Positions 23,895-37,600 of a DNA stretch of 64,000 nucleotides are shown here, piece by piece. The stretch lies in NCBI GenBank assembly GCA_019022495.1, contig JAFEKR010000040.1:186001-250000 (forward strand), written 5' to 3'. Every line of letters begins with the position of its first letter. Position 1 is the stretch's first letter. The notes under the pieces were generated by a model. That model saw only the letters and a program-made list of their open reading frames with translations. It did not search any database and had not been told where the DNA came from. Position numbers and translations under genes: made by a program. The stretch comes from Epichloe hybrida. Taxonomy: Eukaryota > Ascomycota > Sordariomycetes > Hypocreales > Clavicipitaceae.

Positions 23895-25757
23895 TTGATT
23901 CTGACCTCTCTGAACCGTAGAAATGTCTCACGACAACTTATCCGACAAGCTTCTGATCCGTAATCAGTAAACAAAAGAATTAGTAGCGATGTGCGTGCTA
24001 CGTGATTGTGCTCAGCGCCACGTCTCTTTCCGCCGTATCGTAACGCCACGAGTTGTGGTTCTATGACACCTTCATTAATCACGACCCATCCCCGCCCGTT
24101 TCAATAGGGCTATTCTCCTATTCTCAGACCGAGGCGTTCAGGGAAAAGGACAATGTGCAGCACTTGCCCCGATCCAGCTTCCAACAGGTGAATCTCACGA
24201 TATGTGACCACTGACCGGTCCAAGTTTTTGCCGGGAATCTGATTGCTTTTTCTCGTTGCTTCTCCTCACCATGTTGGCTTATTAGAATCGCGGCCCAAGC
24301 TTGCATGGCTTCTGTTACCGGCTTTTCCATGTCTCTGATAATCCTGGTCTGGCGTTGACCGGGAGCTAGGGGGTGGTGGGCCGCGGCTACAGTACGTTTT
24401 GAACTGTGGTCAACGAATGCGATGTGAGTGAGCACGTATTAAACCTTGCTTGAGATGAGAAACGGTCAGGAAAAAGCAGACCGCTCGAACCGCTCTGGTA
24501 GCCAACAGCGCAGCATAAAAAGCAAAGCACCGAATCGTGCGTGCCCAGCCAGCCCAGCATGGTCTCCGGCGCCTGTCGTGCGTCTGCAATCTTGTTGCCT
24601 CTTTTGTCTCAAAGGAAAGGCGAATCAACTTTTGGCATGTTGACGGCCCAATACAACTCCGTACATCGTGTGCATGGCTTTTTTGAATTACGGGCATGGT
24701 GTGGCAGCAACCAACGTACGGATTACGGAGTGCTGCTTACTCCGTAGTCAACGCCAATATGGATAAACGCTTAGACAGAAAAACAACTTGCAAGGGAGCC
24801 GTTATTGTCCAACGTTTGTGTTGTGTGCTTGTGTGCGGTCTTTTGGCCGCCACCCGAACATGCGTCAAACACACAAGCAGTGGTATGAATAATCAACCGA
24901 GCACCACCAACAGATGACAATCTATTTGGGTCACCGGAAAAGCCGTGAGAGTACTCCTCCGTATGACTCCGTATGTAGTCGTCGTCGGCAACGCTTGCTC
25001 CAACCGCAGGTAAGGTAACAAAGGTGCGTACGGAGTAGTAATATCTGATCAAGCAGGGGGTGTGCGTGCTCTCGGGAGGCGGTCAGAACACAGCCAGGGC
25101 GGGCTGGTATTGCCGAAGGATGCATTCATCTTCATTCCTCGAAGGCCGCCGTTTGTCGACTGGGAGGATTGGGTTGGCTTCTTGGGGAGACGAGACGAGA
25201 CGGGCCAAACGCCGAGCGTAAGTGCCCCGGCGGCGGTTTCACGCCGAATTGGGCAGAATGGAAGAAATGGGAGAAAAGAGAAAATGGCTGGCTGGATTGT
25301 CCTTGCTGGATTGTCCTTGCTGGTCCGACCGCCCAGGTGTCACACACCCTCCCCTCCCCTCCCCTCCTCTCCCCCCTTCTTTCCTTGCCCCCCTGCCGCA
25401 CGACTTCACCGTTCGTTCCTCCTTCCTCCGGGGAAGCCAAGGCAGCAACTTTCCTTCTTTCTCATGCCCCATTCCTTCTGCGCACCCCCGCGCACCCCCA
25501 CCCCCTTCCTCCCTATCCGGACCGTAACTCGTAGCCCCGGATGATTCACCCATGTGCCTTGCTTGATGATTCGTATATGTTATTATATATCTCGTTGATG
25601 ATAGCCCGCTCTCACGTCACCGACTTTGCCGAGTCACGACAAATATTACTGTTCTTTCCACCGCAGGACTTTACTTTACCGTCGTACCCATCGTGCCATC
25701 AAAGAAAGCATCAAAGCATAGCAGCATCAAAGCATCGCAGCATCACAGCACAATACA

Positions 25758-26228
25758 ATGTACGGCTCGTACGGGTCATATAGCTCTTTGAGCACCATGT
25801 CAGCACCGCTGGACATTTCCTTCAACAACATCCGAAACCACGATTCTTCTTGCGCATTCCCTTCCTGGCCGAGACGCTCATCATTATCAGACTCGGAGCA
25901 CGAGGAGCCGCGAGCGACTTCTTACCTCTCAGATGACGACCTCTTCCCCTCGGATCCGTTTGACGATGACAAATACAGCGTCTCCAGCTCCAGCAGCTCC
26001 TCGTCTCCCGCCACAGCTCCCATGAAGTCGCCGCCTCGTATATCCGACGAAGAGTTCCTCAGAAGGGAATGTGAACGAGTCACGGTGCAGAAGGAATATC
26101 TTCGACAAGTCAAGATGGAGAAGGAGCGTCGCCGCCAAGTCGCACTGAGAGTCCGAAAGAGCAGTCCGAAAAAGAGCCCCAAGAACAAGCAAGCCTCTCT
26201 CACAACCATCACTGAGTCTGGCGAGTGA
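25758..26228 (+). CDS. small Ser-rich acidic protein, 156 aa
   Basis: A single exon beginning MYGSYGSYSSLSTMSAP. The N-terminal half holds FPSWPRRSSLSDSEHEEPRA and an acidic DDDLFPSDPFDDD run. A polyserine tract (SVSSSSSSSSP) precedes PPRISDEEFLRRECERV, which starts a basic amphipathic helix (residues about 95-135) that may form a coiled coil. The tail is Lys-rich (SSPKKSPKNK), like a nuclear localisation signal. I do not recognise a named family, but the ordered alternation of conserved-looking blocks and codon usage suggest a real fungal-specific protein. It stands alone, with 5.3 kb of gene-free DNA upstream and 8.4 kb downstream. The leader just before the ATG is a short tandem repeat (about 25706-25750). 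Confidence 0.65.
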   Translation: MYGSYGSYSSLSTMSAPLDISFNNIRNHDSSCAFPSWPRRSSLSDSEHEEPRATSYLSDDDLFPSDPFDDDKYSVSSSSSSSSPATAPMKSPPRISDEEFLRRECERVTVQKEYLRQVKMEKERRRQVALRVRKSSPKKSPKNKQASLTTITESGE

Positions 26229-29200
26229 AGGAGCATGATTCTTCGTCCATTATCTTTGTGCGCGCCGGTTTGGACGCGTCCTCACCCTCCCTCTCACACA
26301 TATGCGTCCACACACACACACACACCGCATGCGACTTTTACTACACCGGGTCTCACTCACAAGCTTTTGTTGACTCACCCACCCCACACCATCTTCTCTT
26401 TGCACCACCGCATCAGATTTCCCCCCACGTGCAATTCGGCCGAGCAGCGCGCGCGATCCATTGCCGTCTTGGTGGGCTTGACTCGTTCGTTGGTCACCGA
26501 GTCACCGATGTCGCCGCCCCCAAGATGACAGCGGGCTGCACTGGCGCGGGAAAAGTCGGCGCATGCAACGGAGACGGACGAATGTCTCGGCGGGAGACGC
26601 GCGATACGCCGCTTATAGGCTCTGAACCCAGCAGACGACAACCCAACCACAGTCAGTCACAGCGCACATGTTGCCGTCTTCCCTATCACTGCTTTCAGAC
26701 GTCGGATGCGGTCAAGCCCCAAGACCGATATGTCCCGGCTTCCCATCCTTCTCAAGTTTCCCCCTTTCCTTAATACCTCACCCTCTCATCCATATTCATT
26801 ACCTGTCCCATATCCCCACCCACCAGCTGTGCTGGTCTATGTACTTGCCTTTACGTATTTGGGGTCCCTCAGTGGCACCGGCAACAGATCTCATTCTCGC
26901 CGACTCGATGGCCTCAACGCCTTTGCTGTCGGCTATCTAGCATGATCTTCGGAAGCTTCTTCTGCATCAACCTCGTTCTTCTTCATTTCCTTTCATTTTG
27001 TGGAACATCTTCACAAGCCGCACACCTCCACTGTGGGCGTTGGTACCATCTTCCCTTCATCTTCTACACTTGGACATTATCTTCCTGTGCCTGTCGTCAG
27101 TTCATCTTTGGCGGGCACTCATCATTTCTTGATTGCAATAATATCATGACGGGCATCATTTCTATTGTATGGGACTATTCGGGTCACAGAGGAGGACACA
27201 CAAGGGCAGCATTCGATTAGATAGCGGAAGAGCAAACAGTCCCGCAGGCATTTGTTAGTACAGGATACCATTTGACGTGGCTCAGACATCGGAATGATGG
27301 CCACTTGAAACATTTCTCTTTTTATGTGTCACGGAATTTTACTTAGGGTAGGTCTGCTTCAGACAGACACTTGATATAGCCCTTTTCGCAGAGATACCCC
27401 CTTTTCCAATTTCAACTTTAATTCTTGCATACTTTTCGGCACTCGTGTTACGTGTCTGCAGGGGAACGCGCAATTGAATTGATGTACGGAGTATGCTTGA
27501 ATGAATACTGTACTGAGCGCATCCATTTTTAAGGTCGTCCAACGAGAAGCCTCCCGAGTTATCATGCCGTCATGTCGATTCCAGGGCGAGTGCTCTATTA
27601 CAACCAGGTAAGTTCATCTCGTACCAGCATCAGCATCGGCATCGGCATCAATACATTCTAATATAGATGCTCAGCGCAGTAATGTTAATTCGAAGGATCC
27701 CACGATGAGATTTCCGCACTACTACGCCGGACGAGCAAGCTTGGAATTAACGCGGAAGCAAAGTATCTTGTGCTTTCGGTCTCGCTCTCGCCGTCTGCGT
27801 TCATAGTGTTGCCTGGATCTATCTGCATTATGGCAATTTGATGAAGACAGCCAGGAAGAGTGTCCGTCTGACCGGGATGCAGTCTGTAGCGAAAGAAAAA
27901 GGGGTTTCGTGTCCGCGGGGTGCATGTCGAAAGCCGTTGGATGTCTTGATTGACGAGCTAGGTGCCAACTTTCTTGCGCGCCGTTGGAGCCAAGATGGAG
28001 GGCGATCCGCCTCGGATGCATGTTCTGCATCGACGGCACGTATGTGTTAGTCCGTGGGCGTGAATCGATTCTTGTACGGACCGTAAATCCCACCAGATTC
28101 TTCTCTCTTCGCTTCACAGCATTTTTTGCTGTTGAAACATCCCTTTTGTTTTTTTTTAAAATCTGAACAAATGCGACCTCGCCTGCTAATACCGCACATT
28201 TCCTTCTCGATGGTGGACAAGGATCGGACACCCACTTCGACTCGGCATTTCCGCTCATCATGGTACAGTGAACGGCTCCTTGCCATTTGATGAGCACCGT
28301 CCCTGCCTATATCAATTATTTCAAGAAAACCATTATAGAGGGGAAAAAGGCTCTCGCCCACATCGATACCTCGGAGATCCTACATTCAAAGCCGCAGCCA
28401 CAATGCTCCCCCCTCCAAGAATAGAAAAAAACAGCTCAATAACACAGACAATTGACTCACGCAGCACCACGCTGCGTTGGTACAAGCAGAATCATAATCC
28501 CACCCTGGAAATAGCACTCATCAGCCCCCGAGTCACTCTTTTATTCTCAGCTACGTACGAGCGCAACGATCACCAAACGCTCCGATCTGCCGATCACAAG
28601 GCCTCGCCAAGTCGGCAAAATCGAAATCACGATTTGGGGGTTTGGATCACTATGTTGGTTGCTCGTCACAGCAGGCATCAAAGCAATATCTCTCGTGCGG
28701 CAAAACGTTGTCGTGCTCCAGAAATCGTCACCGCTTGACTTGATTCCTCACCGTGCGGGGGGCGTGAACAACTTCTTTTTTGCTGAACCTGATGAACTTG
28801 CATCTCAGTCTTGCATGCATGGAAAGTTGCGCAGTGGCCCCGGGTGGAAAAGATGGTGAAGAGGGAAAAGAAAAGAAGCAAAAAAAAGCAGAGTCGATCA
28901 GCCCGTTGTTTTTCCTTGCATGGCGCGTCAAATGGCTAGTCTGTGATGCAAAGCCACGCGCACGTACGGTGGGCGCTGTGTTTGTAGCATTGCAGTCTTG
29001 AACTGTGTTCTTCATTTGGACCTGGATGGTCTGCTTGTCACCAGAACGATGTGGGATTTCGCCGACGATCGACTTTGCTGGGGTGGCTGGATGTTGAAGA
29101 CGAATCGGCCGTCCTGTAGTTGGTGATTGGGATCCTTTGTACCGAGTACGAAGTATTGCTGACCGATTTCAATGATGTGAACAGCAAAGGTGCATATGAG

Positions 29201-32200
29201 GCTTTTCCCCAATGCTGTTGGCCGCATGTCTCGGCTGGGGATGAATATCATCTTGGGTGCTGATACTAAGAATCTGCATCTTGACAGATTATGACTACCC
29301 TTGAGGTGGTGGTCATCATCATCTACATCGGCCCCGTGATAAATCATCTGACGCAGCAACGACCAACACGACCGAGGTCAAAAGGTGGCTGGGTCTATTA
29401 TGTGAAAACAACATTCTAAATCGGCGGAGCAACGTTGCCAAATTTCCACCGCGGCGATGCTCATCACACCGTTTTGATGGTCTCTAGCAAACCCTGTCGC
29501 TGAATCTGCAAGTAAGTGATCGCTGGCCGTAGAGGCCAAGTGTGACCTGTGGCGATAGTGAGCCCTCCTTTGTTCCGCGCCGTTTCTTTCCCGGAACTAG
29601 GGCTGCCACTTCCTCATTTTGTATCCATGCTGTGTCGCGCGTTTTTTTCCCCCAACGCCTCGGGCCGCGAGAATGGGCCGCTTGTGGAGAGCCGTGGTAC
29701 GAGCGAATGGAGACTTCCTACAATCACCGGTTGTGAATGGGGGAGGCTTGGACTAGTCGAGCATTTGCAATTATGGCAGAATCCTATCCTTTTTTCTTGC
29801 AAATATGAGACGGGTGCGTTGATGAATGGCAACATGCCACGGGTAATAATATAGTAATAGCACTTCAGCTCACAGTGGGCCAGCTTGTGCCTGCATGACT
29901 GACTGGATGGATGCAGGTTTCTTTTTGTTGCCCTCTCATTGGAACGCAAATTTACCATCTCTGCTACCACCGAGAGACAAAATGTGGAGGTGATCATGAA
30001 TCTGTAGTTCGCTGAACTGGTCAACAAGCTGATTTCTCAGTATCAGTGACAGCGGTTGATCTAAGTTGTGGAAGTCTTGGTCTCCAATCATGCAAGCCAG
30101 TATCGCATGAAGGTTCAACGGAAAAGCTTCACCAGGTCACTAGGCGTAGGAACAAGCAGAGAAGCAAGCCCATGACGAACCGGCAAAGTTGGGATTTCAA
30201 CAAATAAATGTTTGTCTTCGTTGCACGACTGCAGCCCAAATCAGAAGCCACTGCAGCCATTGTCGGATAAGTCTCATAGGCTCAACTCGCGCGACGTACG
30301 ATGTGCTAGGAAAAAACTTTTCGTCTTCCGTACCTGGTCATTAAACCGCACTACAACGCCAGCATTGCATGACAGGGATCCAATTAGTTCACCACATTTA
30401 TGCAGGCATCGTCGTGCATGAACGCCACGTACGGAGTACAGCGTGCAAGGCACCTTCTTGTCTTTTATGAATCCGTGTGACGATTGGCATGATGATGTTG
30501 CTGTCGAGCGCTCATCTCGGGTTCTCTTGTTGGTCAAGGTAGCTGCGTGATGATGCTCCGCCAATTCGCTCCATCTCGGCACCTTGGCCGGGTTCCATCC
30601 GGAGTAGCACAATCCACAGGTGGGGCCGTACCCCAAAAGCCTGGTTTTAGGAAGAGAGGAAGAGAGAGCATCACACACCTTGCTACTGTGTATTTTCCAC
30701 GAAGACAAGGACAGGAAAATATCAAGGTCAGAGCATGTTGCTGAAATCATACTTCTTGCTTCGATTCTAGAGCGGTTGAAGTGCGCCAAGTGAGGGTCAA
30801 CTCAACATAAATATCGCGGAGGAACGGATGCATCAGCCTAGCGCAAGACTGTTTTTGTAGGCGGACCAAGAGGAACATGGGACGGACACCAACCACATCG
30901 GCCGAGCCTGAATCGACCACCCTGCCACCACCGTGGTGGTTGGTGTACGAAAGAGGGGAAAGGGACAGTTGCTCGATATCGAGACCCTGATCGATACGAA
31001 GGCAAATGTTGTTGTGCTATTGAAAGTGTTGGTCGTGAGTCGGCGAGACGAAGATGTCGATGGGGCCTTTTTCTCCCGTCCCCTGCTCGCAACCATGCCT
31101 TGCGCAACAATTGGATCATGGCCAAGGTGACAGTGACATGGGGAGAAAGGTTAGCTTCGTCTTCACCATTGATTGCAACGAGACGACCCGGGGCAGCCAG
31201 ACACGCGGTCGACGGATCAATTGAGCCATCGGGCACGTCGGGGTGCGTGGGTCAAGACCCCTTCCTTACCAGGGCAACGATTGAGGAGCTTCTTCAGCAA
31301 CGACGAATTACCTAATCTCAACTCGTAGCGAGGCTAATTGCAACCAGCAAGCAGGGCAGGTAACCCCGTAGTAGATGGTGAGTCCGGTCGCACGCACGAT
31401 AGAATTGGACTAAGTCGCGGCTGGTAAGATTGGGCCACCGGCTTACTGTGATAGCTTGTAGATGAGCACGACGAGGGGAGGAGCGTGAGTGAGTGATGAG
31501 TGGTGATGGCTGAAATGGTCGTCAAGTCGAAGTCGATGGATGGGATTTGACCAAGTTTGTTGGTGGTCCATCAAAATCCATTAGAATCCTTGCAAGCCAG
31601 ACATGGCGGCCGGGAAAGAGCGATTAGAACCCTGCAGCAGCCGTGATGAGGCATGTGATTGGCCCATTTGTTTCGCGCACCTGCAGCAAGCGCAGCCAAT
31701 CGAGAGCAGTCAAAGACGTCGGCGCTTAGAACTCAGTTTCAATTCGAACGTCGGCCGGCGTGGCCCCGCTCTCGACCGCAGCCCCAAACTGCGTGATTCC
31801 AGAGCCCAACCACATGTCGTATGTCGTACTCCGTACTCGAAAAAAAAAGTCAAGACTCCGGCCCTCCCACGCCCTCGGCATTCTGCTCCAACGCCAACGC
31901 CATGCTGCGTTTTCACTCGCGCTTGTATGATGAGCAAGAGGTCTTGATCTACATTTGGTTGGTCACGGAATCATAGCCATTGTCTCGGGTCCGCTGTTGG
32001 CGGATGAGCACACGCATGGTTAGGCGGATGGGAAGCGGCAAGTCCAGCAGAGAGGAGAGGGGAAGAAGACTCCGGGTGTCTGTTTTTGGACGAACACGAT
32101 CAGGAAACACGCTCCCTGTGAGGTACAGTGATGCATCGAAGCACATAGCCCGTGGCCGAACAAACCGTTCAACTGGGATTGTGCCTGGTCCTTGGCTTCT

Positions 32201-34668
32201 CCTCTTTTTTTCCTCTCTTTTTTTCTAGGACCCTCGACCTTGCGCATGCTTTCGACAGCCAGATGGCTGGCCAGCGATCGTCTGCAGTGCAACCATGCAA
32301 ACCCCGCAAAAGAAGCGGGCGATATGGCTGTACGACCGAGTTGGACGTTTGCTGCCTTTGCCAGCGCGCAGAGTCGTAGCAAACGGGATCCGAGACAGGA
32401 TGCAAGTGCCCCGCAGGCGCCATAGAATACCACCAGGAGCACGAACAGAAGAGGATCTGTGATGATGAAAAGACGGAAATTGGCGTATGATGGGCAGAAA
32501 CCCCAATCAATGATTGGCTTGAAGTCAGTGTAAATGCCATTTCGTTGACGGGGCTTTTTGATACCAGAGCCCAGTTCATCACGCTGGATTCAATATCAAC
32601 TAACTTACTCCGTAGGAAGACTAGTCAAGGGGTATCTGTGGCTTGGCTGGGCCGTTAGCCACTCATCGACTACTATCAGCGTTGCTTGGAGATATTGCAT
32701 CGCCAATGCAAGCAATGTACTCCGCATGGAGCATTGAGAAGATTCATGTTTCTGCCTCGTGCCTCTTTACTTCCCAGGAGTCCATGATCCACAGCCCACT
32801 CTTCCGTCAGTCATATCATTTTGACTCCAGACCCCCAGACCCCAGAGTCGGGAATTGCAGGCACTGGAGCCATCTCCGTCATCAATCAGTCCGCGCCACC
32901 CAACGTGGTCCATTCAGCGGCCCATACTAGACCGGCTGCCTCATCATGGCGCCGAGCCAGTCAGTATCTGAAGGAGAATGGAGGCCGAGGTTAATGTCCG
33001 TGGCGAATATGACGGAGTTTGAGGCCGCAAGCGTAGCCCACTGGTATCTGGCTGTCCGATGCCCCAAACCTCGCGGCCAGGAACGAAAAGAAAGCGAAAG
33101 CCACACAGTGTCTAATCTTATATTGGCTGCCGTGCCAGCTGTCCACTCGCGAGTAAAAGCCAGCAGTTGGCTCAGCTTGGCTGGCAGTTAGGCGCCGCGA
33201 TGCGACTAGGCTTGGATGGACATGGGCACCCGTCACACCACCTTCGACGCATCTCCTCTCATCCATCCCATCCGTCCCATCCCGCCTTCCCGCCTTCCCC
33301 TCGTCCTCCTCCTGGTGCCTGCGCTCTGGGACACCCGCTGTGCACCCGCTGTGCACCCGCTGTGCGCCCGCTATGCACCCGCTGTGCGCCCGCTATGCAC
33401 CCGCTGTGCGCCCGCTATGCATCAGTCCAGTCGGCGCAACACAGCAGCGCAGTTGAGCGCACACCCTGCCATAAGATGAGTTCCCAGGTACTCCGTGCCG
33501 TCGTTCGGCACTATCGATACCTTCTTGCCATACTCGCTGGCCATGTACAACCAAGACTCGTCCTGGTTCTTTTCTTCTGTAAACACGTACTCAAGTGAAC
33601 CTGCTCCGTACCTGCCTCCCCTCTTCTCTGCCTCTTTCCCAACTTCCAAGGTTCGCAGCCCGCATTCTTCCCTTCCCCATTACAACCTCGACTGAGTCGA
33701 GTCGACACTGCTTTGCAGCTTGCATATCGAAAACCAGGGCGACCTTTGTTTCTACACTGCACTACGACGCCGCAAGAACAATCTCTACAGCGCCCCCCCC
33801 CCCTCCCTCCCTCCGAAGTCCGCTGTGCCAGGCTATCTCGTGTAACCAGAACCACGAGCAGGCCCGTTTGTCGCCCCAACAAGCTGCCAGACAAGCGCCG
33901 ACCCTGGTCCACCTCCTCGAGGCGGGTCTCTGCTGCCACCAAACAACGCCCCTCTCCGCACGCCGACACCCTTGCGGTGATAACCGCCAGCCTTTTATTT
34001 TTCCATCATTCACTTCCTTTGCATTTTTGGATTGTATTCCTTCGAGCTACGGAGTACTAGATTCTCTCTCGCGTTACACGTTGCGACCGAAACATACCGT
34101 TGTGGTGTGAGTGTAAATATTGGTGGTCGAGCGACACAACTACTTCTAAAGCGATTCGCACCTAGAGTGGACACCGGTGCTCTCTTTCCCAAATCGATTC
34201 GAAGAGGGCAACAAAATCAGACGCATTAGACCGTTGTTCCTGGGATCAATCATTGCTTTCAACGTTGCTGTTTGCGCAGAAATCTCGACTGTCCGCCTGC
34301 GCAGGATCGGGGCTTACACCTTCTTCACAAAAGACAATAATGGTCTAAGTCCTCGACTCTCCTAGCCAACCCGCCGACTTTCCCCGCCACATAATTCTCG
34401 TGCGAGGGCAAATACTACTAGGCGCAGGCAGTCTGCCCCCTTTTAACGATTAGGCATTTCGGCGACAGCCGTGGTACGGTCTACATACCGTTCCACGGTG
34501 GGCTTGTCAATCTGTCGAAATTTTGGAGGACAACATCAGGATTCTGCAGGGTTCGTGCGAAGAACCGTCTATTCCTGCGGGCTTCCGTGAACTGCAGAGC
34601 ACAGGCTGTGCTTTGCTGCGTCATCTCATCTTTTCTTGGACCGAACACCAGCACATAAAAATCTCATC
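26229..34668. other. 8.4-kb gene-poor stretch upstream of the HAM-5-like gene
   Basis: No gene recognised. Contents seen: a CA run near 26312-26326, five exact TACTCCGTA-type nonamers, an 11-bp minisatellite (33333-33420) and C-rich runs near 33795. The last kilobase probably includes the promoter and a long leader of the scaffold gene, with a two-codon upstream ORF (ATG GTC TAA near 34338). Many short ORFs exist on both strands but none shows a domain. Confidence 0.5.
33333..33420. repeat. 11-bp minisatellite, eight units
   Basis: Eight tandem units of ACCCGCTGTGC, alternating in the second half with the variant GCCCGCTATGC. The last six units therefore form three copies of a 22-bp higher-order repeat, a sign of recent expansion by slippage or unequal exchange. 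Confidence 0.9.
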
Positions 34669-37600
34669 ATGTCTGCCTCGTCGAGGAATCGCACCACAAA
34701 GAGCTCTGGCAGGTCGTCCACTGCCAGAGGGGAGCGCATTCAAGACGTAACCGCGATGCCATCCGTCAAGGATCTCAAGCTGTTTGACTCATGCGCGGCT
34801 ACAGCCTCCATGTTTCTTTATACCCAAGGTCCTTCAATTGTGTGTTGCCATCACGATACCTTGACTATTGAAAGAAGATTCTCCCGACACTCAGAAGATG
34901 TACAACTACTTGCTGTTGACAACCAGAGCGAGACTGGCGGTGGTCGCCTTGTAGTCAGTTATGATGCTGGCCAAACAGCAATCGTATGGGACTTGATGAC
35001 TGGTGACGAAGTCGCCCGTTTTGCGTCATATGAGACATTGACGGTGGCAGCATGGATGCGCAATGGAAACGTGGCTTTCGGTGAGTGCTCTTGTCTACCA
35101 AGAACAGGAACGAGAAAAAAAAAAGGGGCCCCAAGATCACGGCTAATCATCATGTGTAGGCAACACTCAAGGAAACATCATTCTCTTTGAGCCAACGACT
35201 TCGGAACACATCTCATCAAGAACAATTGACCAGATAGCAGTCACAGCTCTGGCCCCTTGTGCAGATTGCAGAACCTTTGCGATTGGGTGAGATGAGACGA
35301 TACATGATATGAGCCATGAAACACCTGCTTACCGTGCCTAACAGATATCAAAATGGATCTCTCTTAATCGCTACCCTGCAACCTCGCTTTACTATTTTAC
35401 ACAACTTGACGACTTCAAGAGCACCCTCACCAATTGTCACACTGGCATGGCACGCATCTTCATCGCGCCAAAAGTCAGACATGTTGGCTGTACAGACTCA
35501 CGACGGCGATCTTCGAGTCTGGAGCGTTGCCAAAAATTATAGTGCCGACGACCCAGCCAAGATTGTGAGAATCCTTCGGCGTAGAGAGAATTTCGTGGCT
35601 GGTCCAAACTGGATGGGATGGTCTAAGAATGGTCGAATCATCCAATTTTCAGATTCGTACGTACAGCATGCTACCTAGGTTCCCACCTACCCGCACTTGT
35701 TCTTGTGCTTCTTCCTCTAACTCGTCTCACTCATCAGGGAAACACTTTCATGGGATGTACGAACAAAACATGTCACATTTGATTCCATTCCGACGCTCGA
35801 ACATGTCAGAGGGTTGGCCGTGTATGGCCCTGGAGCTACCTTGTTCACTGTGGGACGTGCTGGCACCGTGCAACAGTTTGATCTTAACTCACCATCCATC
35901 ATGGTCGCCAACGTTCAGCATCCTACCAATCTGTTGCCACCATCCCCCCCCAACTCCATCGAAGAACCGGGCAACAAGTCAGCTCACTCCGTCACCACCA
36001 TACACACCTCAGAATCCGAGTCGAGCTCGGTACCTTTTGAAGTGGGAGTGTCGGAAAGCGACGAAGATCAGATGTCACCTTTTGCTCGATTCTCACGCCG
36101 GCCTCACCTCGATTCTTCCGGCGGTGAAGCTTCCTACGACTCTGCCAGCCCCGTCTCCAGTCGAAGCGGCCCATCATCCTTGTCCAAGTCATCAGCCGGT
36201 TCTCGGACACCAGGCCAGCACCCAGGATCCATGAGGTCGAGAGGCATGACCGAGAACACTTATATATCAGCGGGATCTTCACTCAAATTGTCAACTGTCG
36301 GTCGCAAGGACCTCGACAATTACTCCATGGGCTACTCCATACCTTCCACGAGTGTACCATCAATGACCTCGTCTCGGTCTCGACATAGACCATCTCGCCT
36401 CAGGCACGAAGTACCTAGAAGCCCAGACGACAACAAAGTCCATGACTTGTTCAAGTTTACACGGACTCGTTTGAGCGACGTTCCCTACAAGCATCCCATT
36501 AGTGCCGAGAACTCTCGTCTGACAAATGATGATTTGCGAAAGCAAATGCTGAGCACCATTTTTGGATGGCACCGGCCGGTCGAGGACTTGATCCGGGATG
36601 AAATGACCCGCCACCCAGCTGGCTCTGCCAGTCGAATTCTTCTCGCCAAGTGGCTTGGTGATATGGAAGCAGACATTATGGCCGGAAGCTCTGAGAATAT
36701 GAGTTCTTCAGACTGGATGCTGCTCGCCCTAAGTGGCATCGGTGGTCAACAATCGCAACACAAGTTGGGTCGCGCCTACGTACAGCGCCTCCTGGAAAGT
36801 GGCGATGTCCACGTCGCTGTGACCATCATGCTTGGAATGGGCGATAACAATGACGCTATCGAGGTGTACATCTCCCACAAGCGCTACATGGAGGCTTTGA
36901 TTCTCACCTGTGTTGCTTTCCCCAGTGTATGGGAACGCCAGGCTGCCATCATCCGTAAATGGGGCGAATGGGCGGTTCAGCATGGCCAACAACAACTGGC
37001 CATCCGATGCTTTGCTTGCACAGACCAAGAATCAAATGAACCGTGGTCCTCACCTTCAGCAGTGCAGCTTAATTTCCAAAGCATGACCCCCAGCATCCCT
37101 GAGATCCTGAGCCCGCCGCTGTCCCCTCCCGGGGTTCAACGGGGTCCCCAACGAAGCATTGCCAAGACGTCGGCCCTCAAGCTCATCACGTCCTTTGGGG
37201 ATCATAACCAGAAATCCAAGTTCTACTCCCAGGGCGATGGCGGCCAGACACCAATTGCAGCCGGTGTAACGCCGATCGCAGAATCGGCCATCTCTCCTGG
37301 CGTCAATGACGCAACGACTGCCTTCCTCCGCCCCTCGAACAACAGCAGATTCAACACACCAACTTCTGCCCGTCCGAGCGGCTCAAGCTATGGGCGTGGT
37401 AGGCTCCCCTCCATCGGAGAGATTCCTTCCGATTTGAACCGCGAGATTCTCCAAGCAGCCGAGAAAGCCGGACAGACACAGACACCCAAAGAAAGCCGCC
37501 CCGGTCATTCGCGCATGTCATCAGCAGACCAAGATACTCGGGCAGCGGGCATCTCGTTGCAGCGGGCAGCCACAGCGAGCCCCATGATGATGAGAGACGG

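Larger units (their letters stand above)
20437..25757. other. 5.3-kb gene-poor stretch
   Basis: No recognisable gene. It contains a G-run near 20891-20903, a tandem repeat at 22408-22484, four exact TACTCCGTA/TACGGAGTA copies (22360, 23664, 24738, 25029) and a pyrimidine-rich leader-like segment at about 25340-25520. A 264-codon open frame on the minus strand (23100-23894) shows no recognisable domain. The last 50 bases before 25758 are a repeated CATCAAAGCAT-like leader. Confidence 0.5.
22360..34056. repeat. dispersed TACTCCGTA nonamers
   Basis: Exact copies of TACTCCGTA or its reverse complement start at 22360, 23664, 24738, 25029, 27485, 30430, 31827, 32606 and 34048. Others outside this span start at 48857, 49813, 49853, 52710 and 63986. 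Many are extended to GTACTCCGTAC-like forms. None lies in a recognised exon. By simple base-frequency reasoning about 0.5 copy is expected in 64 kb on both strands. Confidence 0.8.

Noticed and set aside
26225..27220. Several 80-180 codon frames after the small Ser-rich gene
   Set aside because: Composition is that of translated UTR or simple sequence, with no motif or consistent splice structure.
28268..28738. 156-codon plus-strand frame
   Set aside because: No domain, no plausible start context, and composition unlike the real genes here.
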